This document shows, one piece after another, positions 51,024 through 60,425 of a stretch of DNA of 64,000 nt. A program made the translations under genes and the position numbers. Numbering within the stretch: position 1 is the stretch's first letter; each line of letters opens with the position of its first letter. Origin of the DNA: Phoronis australis (lineage: Eukaryota; Phoronida; Phoronidae). The notes beneath the pieces are model-generated. The model saw only the letters and a list, made by a program, of their open reading frames with translations, ran no database searches and had not been told where the DNA came from. Where the stretch lies: positions 491,773-555,772 of the forward strand of contig NMRA01000245.1 of assembly GCA_002633005.1 (NCBI GenBank). Reading direction: 5' to 3'.

Positions 51024-51322
51024 CAGGGGCAGATCCAGGATTTTGAGTTAGGGGGGGAGGGGCAGGGCACAGGAATAACCAGAATTTCGCTTCCAGCCTA
51101 AAATATAGGGATGCAGGGTTTCGGATAATTTGGGTTTGCGGACCTTATTACTAAAAAAAGGTAAATGGGGTTTGTTCAAGACCTATGCGTTGTGTATTTG
51201 TCCCCCGAACCCCTGGGTGTGCGCGTATGCTAGTCACCAATTCGCACCCCGATCTGCCAAATGGTATCTGGGAGAATTTTTGGGGGGCCATGGCCCCCTT
51301 GGTCCCCCAAAATCTGCCACTG
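51024..51322. repeat. hAT-like miniature element, 299 bp
   Basis: The left end is CAGGGGCAGATCCAGGATTT followed by a G-rich run. The right end, read in reverse, is CAGTGGCAGATTTTGGGGGA then CC. CAG(G/T)GGCAGAT…GGGGGG tips are typical of widespread animal hAT MITEs. The inner sequence is GC-richer than the flanks. Overlapping plus frames here are repeat-derived. A target duplication is not clean. Confidence 0.7.
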
Positions 51323-51784
51323 ACATGTCAATTATTGAATGCTGAAGATGAGAAGCTGATGTCACAATCACACGGTTAAACTTCACTAATTATAACTTGA
51401 GGTGATTTTTACTAATTGATTACACATGTGGTTCGATAAGATCACTTGAAAATCATAACATACCCGTCTTGATCTTAAAAAAATAAATTTGAAATAAAAA
51501 ATAAGAATAGAATCTCTCTGTATCACAAAATTCAGAGCACAACTGCTTGCAGTGACTGTAATCCCATTATAAATAGTTCTTTCTAAGATGTCAAGATGAA
51601 AGATGATAGTTCTACAAAAATTCAGAAATGACTTATCCAGATATCACACTTCCTACTTCTCTCTATACACATGGCCTTGTCATCAGATGCATTGCCTGCT
51701 AAAATCGTTACAAGCACAAAGATTATTGTGAAGTTTGCCTAACCTCCATTATCAAGTTATTATTTAGAAGCTGGATAGACAACT
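51323..51784. other. No gene recognised
   Basis: AT-rich spacer between two TIR elements. No feature seen. Confidence 0.5.
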
Positions 51785-52546
51785 TACCATAAACATTCGG
51801 GTGAACGCACATATCCACGCAAGTGCCCACATACTATTTTTGAAAATTTATAGATAAAGTGCCCACTGCTCAGCTAAGCACCTCTGCTCCATTTTTGGAA
51901 TATTTAAAGTAAGCACCCATTGTTCGAACAAGATACCACATGTAATTTAAGGCTATCATTTTTGAAACAGTAAGATGCGCTTTCAAGAGTAGAAACTATA
52001 CTAATTTTGAGTTGCGAGTTACGGCGAAGAGTTACAGTCATTGCCGCAGATATTGTACTCTTTTAGTGCCTTCTGCAGTGAATCATACCAAGAATACGTA
52101 GTCCTTTGACACTTGGCTTACCTCAAACTCTAACTGCTGCCTGGTGGTTTGGTAATTGGCCACATTATGTTGCACACCCAGCAGAAATAATGGGGAACGT
52201 ATATTGCAACATTAAAGAAACCTTTTAGGTTGTATAAGTCACCTTTCTTGTCCAATTTTCAAAATTTAAAAAATCTAATCATGTGTGCTTTTCACGAACT
52301 ATTCAAATATGCTTTTAACAAATACATTTTCATAACTTGAATAAACATGTTGGCAGATTTAACTTTTCTGTTGGAAACTAAGCCTTGTCACAAATTCTTT
52401 GAAGTTCAGGTTTGTGGACTTCAATTTCGAAGGTCACAGGTGGCCAGGGTAATTCCCTGGCTCCAGTTAATCACCCATTTTTAGGCACCCACACCCAAGT
52501 TCTTGAAATTTCTTNGCCCACGGCATTACCCCGAAAGTATACCATA
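51785..52546 (+). repeat. Family A TIR element, 762 bp copy
   Basis: The left end is TACCATAAACATTCGGGTGA then ACGC. The right end in reverse is TATGGTATACTTTCGGGGTA then ATGCC. Subterminal motifs AAGTGCCCAC(T), TAAGCACC and TAATCACCCA are present. The interior matches 15100-15390 and 15835-15940 directly. One ambiguous base lies at 52515. Confidence 0.7.
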
Positions 52547-53255
52547 TTCTCAGAAACAGCTTAGTACTTGCTCATCAAATTTAGCAAATAAACAAAACTA
52601 TTACCACATCTCTTGCATTTATAGTACAAATTCAACAGAAATTCCATTACTCAGAAAAATATTACTAATTGCGCTATCACCAGTTAATAGCCAATCACTT
52701 ACATGGGTCAAGTTTTAATAATCCAAGGCTGTAGAGGGAGACCATAAAGAAATTAGATTCAACACAATGATTAATTTCATTTTCTGACATCTTGATTTCA
52801 CTTAGCAATTCAGTGCCAAAGGCAACCCAGTTAGCAGTACGCCAGCAAAGCATGCCGGTGCCAATCCGGTAATAGTCGGATATAGCGTGCTCGCATCTTG
52901 AGATCCAGTTTTCTCAACTGAATAAGTCATCGAAATAGTTCTCAAAATGTACGCACGTTATATCCAATTATTGCTGCCACACCAGCTAGAAGTATGTAAG
53001 CAAAGCCCGACGGTCAAAATTTACTCATGGTCTTGACGTTTCCACCTCCAACTTCCAAAATATCATGCATCGTAAATACATACCTGATAGATAGACAGAT
53101 GTAGATTGATAGATAGGGAGATAAACTTTCAGATTGCTTCCTTTCAGCCATTGCTTAAAATCACAATATGCAAAATCGAAAGCAGTAATACAAAACATTA
53201 TTGCCGTTCTTGTCTGCGATACTGTCCAGGGCATGTAAATTAAGAGAACTAAAAA
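52547..53255. other. No gene recognised; short GATA tract
   Basis: Includes a GATAGATAGACAGATG…GATAGATAGG tract at 53087-53119. A 69-codon minus frame across it is not supported. Confidence 0.5.
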
Positions 53256-53321
53256 TCAGGGGGTGAGCATTTAAAACCGAACATGGGCGCTGGGGATCGG
53301 TGCTTACTCGGACGTAGGGTA
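53256..53321 (-). repeat. Family A, one end only
   Basis: Read in reverse: TACCCTACGTCCGAGTAAGC, then ACCGATCCCCAGCGCCCATG and a TTAAATGCTCACCCCC motif, i.e. tip plus subterminal motifs. The partner end was not found to the left. Confidence 0.5.
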
Positions 53322-54139
53322 TCTTTCATTTTTCCGATGCAAACATTACACACTTAATGAGTTGGCCACATGCCACTCACCAAATGCACGAGCCAAAAGC
53401 ATCCATTTCATGTCTCCTTCAATAAAGAGCAGGAGAATAGAGCTGTTTTCTCACCGTGATAAGGAAAGATTTCACCAAAATTGACTGATCGTTTCTTAAA
53501 AATACCTAAGTTTCACCAACGTTGGTGTTGCAAAACGCATAAAACGCATCTTCATCACTAAAAATTGCGTACTGGCAGTTGAAATACCACATATATCACC
53601 TAGCTTGAAAAGTTGTACAAATCACAATTCTTGACCCTTCCCTAACCCAAGCGTGAACTCATCCACCTCCATTTTATTTAACACCACCCATAACAGCATA
53701 TACCGGTCAGTCCCACCACGTTTTAACACAGCATTATTTCTATATACAAGTTTTTACCATATTTTACAACAGACAATCAGACCCTGGGCATTTTTTCATT
53801 AATTCCGTCATTTAACAAGAAATTTTTAACTGACCGAGTTTTACAAGGGCTAATTTCAAACTTGATATTGCTAGTTTCAACAATGAACCAGCTGGTCCAT
53901 AAAATGACTATAAATGCATGCTAAATATTACCATGAACAAACTACCAGCATAGCATGTATGGGATCACTGAGTGCTTAACTCAGAGCTTCAGTCAGCCAT
54001 GAGCGAACATTTTTCAATGAACTGTTGTTCAACTTATATTTGTTATACTGATAACTAGTGTCATGAATTTCCCCAAACAAGCGGCCCCACTATAGACCCA
54101 TGGGCCCGTGTCTGGACACTTTGGGCACACCAGCTGCCG
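53322..54139. other. No gene recognised
   Basis: Noncoding by inspection. Confidence 0.5.
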
Positions 54140-54330
54140 AAATTGTCCTTATTTGGTTTTTCAAGGGCTTCTAGCATTGTTGCGGATGTCAGTTGACAAC
54201 ATTTCAAAGCTGTGTGATGTGTGACAGTGGCTGTAGTATACTAAACTTGAACATGGACAAGCATCTAATTTGGTGCTGACATCCGTTGGCCATATCGTGT
54301 CCTAAATTGGAGAGATTTTATTGTACTCTC
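54140..54330 (+). repeat. Family B dispersed repeat
   Basis: TTTTTCAAGGGCTTCTAGCA, TTGTTGCGGATG, then AAACTTGAACATGGACAAGC and GGCCATATCGTGTCCTAAAT TGGAGAG match 37350-37480 on the left and 42745-42780 on the right. Confidence 0.6.
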
Positions 54331-57300
54331 AAAACTTCAATTTGGTTTCCAAAAATGAACGGTGTCTGAGGGAGCATTGAACAAGAACAGGGTTTTATGA
54401 CAGACAGGACAAAGGTTCTGTTTGCTCGTCTACAAAATAACCTTAAAGCTGCATTCCATCCTGTCAAGTCGGCTAAAAACAAAAATCAAATTAGGCTTTT
54501 TGCTCTCATAAAATTGGTCTCATAATATTCAGGTAAAGATTCTCCAGAGGGCAAAATTACCCACTGTTTAGACTGAAAACAATTTTGCCTGAAATTCAAG
54601 AAATACGACGAATGCAAAAATAGGGCAGAATGAATACAATTTAATTTTTGTGTGAGTTTCCGTGTCCCAAATTCTAGAGAATGTTCCAAAACAGGATCCT
54701 TTTTACCATACTAACTACAATGGGGCTCTATTTCAGATACCAACAAGACAATCAAAACCATCGGTGACTCAAGAAAACTTTCAAAGTTTATTGGCATTGG
54801 CCAACCCCAAAACTATGGATTCAAAGATGGCGTGTGCACGCGTGACTGATTTTATGAGAGTAAACGGCATTTCTGTTTTTTTAGTCTGTTAAACAAGCTG
54901 TAAATAGCTTTAATAAGTACCTAACTTACACAGATGTTGGTCCTCATTGCATGTTCAACTCGATGACATATATTTCGTTCATAGAACCCATTTGCGAAAG
55001 TACATCCAGACTCATATTTGAGGTACTGGGAAGTGAAAATATGCCCTGGGACTTACTATTAGAAAATCCCAATAGAAATTATTTCACAGGGTGCACCCAA
55101 ACCTGTAAATTGTTGACAAAGAGATTCACGTCTGTATATTAGTATTTTGATGAACCTGCAGTGGCCATGTATAAACTAAGAGTCTACACAGACACATCAA
55201 GACATCTACCATAACACAATTTCTAAATTCAAAGATTTTCACAAACATGTATGTAATGCAAATTCTTAATTCAAAAAGAGACGACTACATTTAACTCAAG
55301 CAACTGCTTTAAAATTCTATCAACAAAAGCTTCCTCTTAACATACAAAGTATTGTTAAAGTTTCAGTAGGGTATTCAAAGGTTTAAGCAAATGATCATCA
55401 GGTCTGCTTACAAAATGTTTGAACCATACTCAACTACTCAACAATTTGCCGGTGGATTAGTTTTTTGTCTGTTTTTGCAAGGATATCTGATTTCCGATTT
55501 GCGTGAGTGTGAAATTGGTTTGTAATTGAGACAAGCCAATAGTTAGTTGCTACACACTACACAAAACTGGGCAATAGGTAACGGTCATATCAGCAGAAGT
55601 GAAAAATTAATTATTTTGGTCAAGGTCAGAGCTTACACTAAAATTTAGAATCAGGCAATGTTGGCAGTCCCAAATTCAAGAACCGTGAGAAACATGAAGT
55701 TTGCATTGGCAGCTACTTCTGACGATTTTATCTCAGACTTTGTTGCTACAAAACGCTGTGTCCAATTCGATTAACGACAAAAGTGTCCATGTCCCAATCT
55801 TCAGAATCAAGCAAATTCAATTAATGTTAGCTTGAATTTCAGTGTCCCAAATTTTAGAGATTGCCAGATTGGAAAATTTTTACCCTACCTTGTATTTCTA
55901 ACCTGGTTTCCACCAAGCATTAGCTTGTCTGCAGGCGATTTTATGAAAACGAGCGACATAAGCACAAGTTTTTAATTTTGCGGTAATGAGACAATAGTAC
56001 TCACTTGGGCATTCTAAACAAAGTCATTAATCTGGCGAAATTTGAATTTTGTGATAGGATGAAGACAAGGACAGAGGGATCATTAAATACATTTTATTCA
56101 AACAAATTCCTTGTAAATAATTTGGAAATGGTTTCTACTGCTTGTTGAAAGCATGTAGTGTACTGACTCCAGTACAACTCATAACTGATGAATGTGTTAC
56201 CCTGGGTTGGAAAAAAATAGCGCTGTAACAGTGAATTTTTTAGCACGGAGGAACAAAACCAATGCAGAAATAGTAGACTGAAAGTAATGCATGTTCCAGG
56301 CATTGGGGGGGGGGGTGTAATATTTATGTTTGGCATGAAATAAAGGGATCTTCATTGATGCCCAGAAGGTAACTCTGTATATGGAGGCCCGTCTCACATT
56401 TAAAGAAAATCTGTTAAAAATCATTCTTTTAAACACTGTTGATCTAAAACTCGGGAGCGAAAAGTTGAAAACTTTGCTTTACTGCTGAACTTTCAATTAA
56501 TTCAGAAAAGTGGAAAATTTTTCATAACTGTCCCAAGTTGTCATGGAGGTGGCCTGTTTTTGTAAGAGGTCTCTCACTAGAACAGAAAATCACCAGGATG
56601 CCAGACTGATCATTAACTGTATGCTCTAATCATCACACTGGCCACAGTTAACTACCTCATGCCCAAATGTTTTAGAGCTCAGGACACAGTGTTTACCCAA
56701 CAAATGGGCATCATGTGACCAAAAGATCGTAAAAAAAAACTAGCAGCCAACAGGAAATACATGGATTTTTTGATATTGATCCACTGCCTTGTGCCCATAG
56801 GGAGAGTAAGGAGTAGAAACTGACGAGACAACACATGACAAGATCTTTTATCATTTATAATGAATGGGCAACAGGGGTGCCCCTTGTGGAATCAGCTTCA
56901 TCAATTCGAGTTGCCGATGAATTAGGAGAAAACTTGGATTAAATAAGACAGAATACACTCAAGCGGAACATCGTTACTAAGGGCCCAAGTCTACTGGGAC
57001 AGCAGTAATTGAAGCTAATTGAAATGACTACATAAGAAAGCTTGGCTGCAAATCTTAAAAGTTCAACAGCACAACTAAATGGCAACGCGTGTGCTGGTGA
57101 TTGGCTGATACTCGGCGCTTTTGAAGGGTATTTCACTGATTCAAAAATTAACAGAATAGTATAAAGAATTAATGCAATCCATCAACGATGTCCAGTAAAA
57201 AAGTCAGTTGCAAAAAATAATTTTAACATGAAATAAGATCTTGAACAAGGCAAACAGTAAAATTGTGCAATACCCCACCAAACACCCCTGGATAAAAACA

Positions 57301-57537
57301 CAGTCAGGATGCAGTCCTGAGATGTACTAGTCAACAGTCAACATCTAACACTGATATAATGCCGCTGCCAGAAAAAAGAAGATTCTAGACAGCAGCAGCA
57401 CCAAAACTCAAGTTGTTAAACTTATCATTGATCATTGTTGTGTCATTATAATGCCATCTAAAATATTAATCACAAAAACATTGGTTTTACACGTCAGTAT
57501 GGGCATCAATTTTCCTGTATCATTTATTTAACATGCT
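54331..57537. other. Upstream region of the receptor gene, no exon identified
   Basis: It should contain intron, and perhaps the first exon or promoter, of the receptor gene at 57788, but I could not pick these out. Two diverged repeats of about 100 bp share GTGTCCCAAATT(C/T)TAGAGA (54661-54683 and 55848-55870). A G11 run lies at 56305-56315. No convincing TATA or CpG-rich promoter is visible. Confidence 0.45.
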
Positions 57538-57559
57538 TGTTTTTCTTCTTTTTTTTCAG
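57538..57559 (+). promoter_or_regulatory. 3' splice acceptor of the receptor's leader intron
   Basis: A pyrimidine tract (TTGTTTTTCTTCTTTTTTTT) runs directly into CAG, with AG at 57558-57559. A branch-point-like TTTAAC lies about 25 bp upstream (57528-57533). This is the strongest acceptor near the gene, and it implies at least one 5' untranslated exon further left. Confidence 0.75.
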
Positions 57560-57787
57560 AAACACGCACATGAGTGGGTCTTAAACGCAACAACAGTACA
57601 CTGAAATCATCAGCAGAACAAAAGAATCATCTACAGTTGATCAGAGAGTAGTCCTTGAATTAGACACCATTAGCAAAGTTTATCTAATAGATCTGTTTGA
57701 TGGAAAAAACGTGACGATACTTAGAAACCAAATTAAGCAGTAATGAATAAATAATTCAATAAGCTAGCGACAGCCTGTGCCTTAGCG
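57560..57787 (+). other. Receptor 5' leader with three short uORFs
   Basis: The 228 nt between the acceptor and the start codon contain three upstream ATGs, each with its own nearby stop: 57570-57584 (4 codons), 57700-57714 (4 codons) and 57743-57754 (3 codons). The third is in the receptor's frame, and its TAA lies 33 bp before the receptor ATG. The protein therefore cannot extend further upstream within this exon. Such uORFs commonly lower or gate translation; whether they act here is inference. Confidence 0.65.
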
Positions 57788-59479
57788 ATGGCAGAGAATA
57801 AGAGCGAATTTCTATTTATGGAGTGGATGGTCTGGGATTTGAATGATTCGTTAACAGTTGACGTAACTGCTACAGGGCAGGACTACAACGGAGAAGTGTT
57901 GGATAGCCCAACACCATCGGGCTTTAATAACACAATGGATGACAACAGGCTATACACACGTTATACAAACGTGGCATTTGGATTTGTATTGATTGCACTG
58001 GCGCTTTTGATACTGTGGACCATCTTTGGGAATATCATGGTGTGGTGCGCCCTCTATAGAGTGAATCATCTCAAAACGTTGTCTAACTACCTGATAGGAA
58101 ACCTGGCACTCTGTGATTTTCTACTAGCTTTGACTGTACTGCCAATGTCAGCCGGAAACGACTTGTTAGGATGGTGGTGTTTTGGAGAAACAATGTGCCA
58201 CGTTTGGTTGTCTATAGATGTGCTGTGTTGCACAGCTTCCATATGGAGTCTGTTGATTATTTCAGTCGATCGACTGACAGCCACAATTTACCCAATATGG
58301 TATAGAGATCAACATAAGAAGAAACGCGCTGCTTTATACATCGCACTTGTCTGGGTGTTCTCCATTTTGGTATCCGTTCCGCCATTTTTCGGATGGGGTG
58401 ATACAATCAGTATGGCGTATTCAGAAGGCAATAGCACACACAATCCTCAGTGCATTCTATTTGAAAATGAGAGCTATGTGATTTACTCAGCGTCAGGATC
58501 TTTCGTGATACCTCTTGCAGCTATGGGATTGATCTATGCTCGCATATTCATGGAGATAAGGGAACGCATGGCTGTGCGGCATGAGAAAAAAATGAGATAT
58601 TGCCGGAAGCACAGCAGTGCAACAAGTACTGGTTCACCAGAGGACAGTGAGGCTGTTGATCTAGAGGGGGTGACCACACTAGATGAGTCGAGCTGCTATA
58701 TTAGTGTTCCCCAAGGCAGTTCTGATGTTTCCTCTAACTTTGAATACTCAATTGTGGATGACACGTCTACTGCCAATAATTCTTCATTGGCAAACTTAAA
58801 ACCAGCTTTAAAATCACCAGATGTCACAAAACAGAGTAATGGTGTTGCTAAACCAGCAAGTGTTGATTTGCCAAACATCACCTACACGCTATCGAAGTCG
58901 CGAACAGCAGAGACAGAAGAGCAAGATTGTCAACCAGATTCCAATTTACTGCGAGTTTCCTCACAAGTTGGTGATTCGTCCTTGAGTATCAACTCCAATG
59001 ACTCTGGTAATGAGTCATGTCAACAAATAAAGTCACTTAAGCCCGACAGACACGTAAGCATAGATGAAAACGTGAACATCAAACCGTTGCCATACAAAAA
59101 AATATCCAACAGCAAACTGAAGTGTCCAAAAAAACGGGATAGTTCGATAACATTCCCCGACAGGATAGAAAAGGTGAAACGAAACATGGAAGAAAAAGCA
59201 AGACGACGGTTTGATAGACGAGAGGAGCGGGCGACGAAAATTATGGCTACCATAATGGCCTGTTTCATTGTTTGCTGGCTTCCATTCTTTATCATGTATA
59301 TTATACGCGCGTTCTGCAAGAAGTGTTATATACAGGGAGACCTACTGACATTCATCATATGGCTAGGATATGCAAACTCCGGCCTCAACCCGATTCTGTA
59401 TACAATATTCAACGAGGACTTTCGAACTGCATTCAGGAACTTACTGTGTCCATCTCTGAGAAAGAGCACGAGAAGATGA
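57788..59479 (+). CDS. Biogenic-amine-like class A GPCR, 563 aa, uninterrupted coding exon
   Basis: A plasma-membrane receptor expected to couple an amine ligand to a G protein. An N-terminus of about 60 residues has NxS/T sites (N4, N19, N47). TM1 carries GN (N82) and TM2 D110 (2.50). TM3 has C137, the amine-binding D144 (3.32) and DRL at 161-163 where most receptors have DRY. TM4 has W189. ECL2 has C222, partner of C137, and sites N215 and N227. TM5 has S234 (5.42), S238 (5.46) and P242, the serines typical of catechol- or phenol-amine receptors. ICL3 is long (about 256-480), Ser/Thr/Asn-rich and ends basic. TM6 has E479 (6.30) and CWLPFF (496-501). ECL3 has CKKC, and TM7 has W525, Y528 and NPILY (534-538). 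The short tail has C554, a possible palmitoylation site. The start context is GCGATGG, with an in-frame stop 33 bp upstream. Subtype (dopamine D2-like, alpha2-like, octopamine/tyramine, 5-HT1-like) cannot be assigned by eye. Confidence 0.95.
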   Translation: MAENKSEFLFMEWMVWDLNDSLTVDVTATGQDYNGEVLDSPTPSGFNNTMDDNRLYTRYTNVAFGFVLIALALLILWTIFGNIMVWCALYRVNHLKTLSNYLIGNLALCDFLLALTVLPMSAGNDLLGWWCFGETMCHVWLSIDVLCCTASIWSLLIISVDRLTATIYPIWYRDQHKKKRAALYIALVWVFSILVSVPPFFGWGDTISMAYSEGNSTHNPQCILFENESYVIYSASGSFVIPLAAMGLIYARIFMEIRERMAVRHEKKMRYCRKHSSATSTGSPEDSEAVDLEGVTTLDESSCYISVPQGSSDVSSNFEYSIVDDTSTANNSSLANLKPALKSPDVTKQSNGVAKPASVDLPNITYTLSKSRTAETEEQDCQPDSNLLRVSSQVGDSSLSINSNDSGNESCQQIKSLKPDRHVSIDENVNIKPLPYKKISNSKLKCPKKRDSSITFPDRIEKVKRNMEEKARRRFDRREERATKIMATIMACFIVCWLPFFIMYIIRAFCKKCYIQGDLLTFIIWLGYANSGLNPILYTIFNEDFRTAFRNLLCPSLRKSTRR

Positions 59480-59547
59480 GGTTATTGTATTATCTTCACT
59501 TAAAGTAAACTGCTCTGAATGCTAGTATAATCATAAAACTGTTATGT

Positions 59548-59553
59548 AATAAA
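59548..59553 (+). terminator. Poly(A) signal AATAAA
   Basis: A canonical AATAAA lies 69 bp after the receptor stop codon. It would give a short 3' UTR. It is the first such hexamer downstream, but use of a later site cannot be excluded. Confidence 0.6.
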
Positions 59554-60011
59554 ACACAATCAAAAGGTCTTAGACATGCTTCAGTGCTTTTTAAGCTTCA
59601 AAGGGAATACGTAATTCTCCACTTGTTTCGCATAAAAATAATTGCGAAAATTATCATTTTTTATTTGTTAATACTGGCCATATTGCATGCTAAATAAGAA
59701 AAAAGCTGCCATAAGTATGTTTACTAAATTTTCATACATTCTTCTCAAAACATCGGAGTCGTCATCAATTGTTTTTGCCACCAAAACAACTGACAAAAAA
59801 CGGACCCTAGGGCATTCATTCAGATGCAAACATTATTAGTCACTGTCAGAGGTACCCGACCTAGTACCTAAATGTTGAGAAAATGTCAATACGTAAGCCC
59901 CATTCTACGTTATCCAAATATTTCCGACTTTTACGATCGGCAACAAGATTTAGAATGACAGGAACAGGAAGGTAAAAAGTTTAAAACCAAATGTTATGTT
60001 CTTTGTACCAC

Positions 60012-60228
60012 AACCGGGGTATTTTCCACTTTGAGTCGCCATTTTTTGAATGGAGTGACACAACCAGAAAGGCGTATTCAGATGGCAGTAACACAAAGAA
60101 TCCTCAGTGCATTCTGTTTGAAAATGAGAGCATTGTCTTTTACTCAGCGTCATTTGTGATACCTCTCACAACTATGGGTTTATCCATGCTTGTATTAGAA
60201 ATGGAGACATTAGGAGGGCATGGCTTCA
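60012..60228 (+). pseudogene. Decayed partial copy of the receptor (TM4 end - ECL2 - TM5)
   Basis: Aligns to receptor bases about 58345-58570. The peptide NPQCILFENES is identical in both, and the surrounding order (PFF-W-DT-AYS-G-S-T…YSAS…FVIPL…MGL) is kept. A 6-bp deletion removes Gly-Ser before FVIPL, and compensating or uncompensated single-base indels after MGL break the TM5 end. TM1-3, ICL3, TM6 and TM7 are absent, so it cannot make a receptor. An open frame of 94 codons (59991-60275) crosses it, but I see no sign it is used. The homologous block joins sequence that matches the receptor's 3' flank at about 60229. Confidence 0.88.
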
Positions 60229-60425
60229 CGATGCTAGTATGCACTAAAATGCTCTTATTCTCTATTTCTTGGTAATAATTTGACAAAATAGAATTTCACT
60301 TATCGGCCACGTTGCGTGACATACAAGGCAAGAATTACCATAAGTATGTTTACTCAATTTTCAAGCATTCCGGTCAAAACATTCACAATCGACATCCGAT
60401 TGTTTTAGTCATCAAAACAACCACA
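60229..60425 (+). repeat. Duplicate of the receptor's 3' flanking DNA
   Basis: CGATGCTAGTATG (60229) matches TGAATGCTAGTATA (59516). Further on, ACCATAAGTATGTTTACTCA then ATTTTCAAGCATTC matches GCCATAAGTATGTTTACTAA then ATTTTCATACATTC at 59710. The TCATCAAAACAACC end matches 59778-59791. Similarity stops near 60425. It shows the copy arose from genomic DNA rather than only from the coding part of an mRNA. Confidence 0.8.

Noticed and set aside
59991-60275. 94-codon frame over the receptor pseudocopy as a functional mini-receptor or alternative exon
   Set aside because: It covers only TM4 end to TM5, has indels breaking TM5, lacks splice sites, and runs into duplicated 3' flank.
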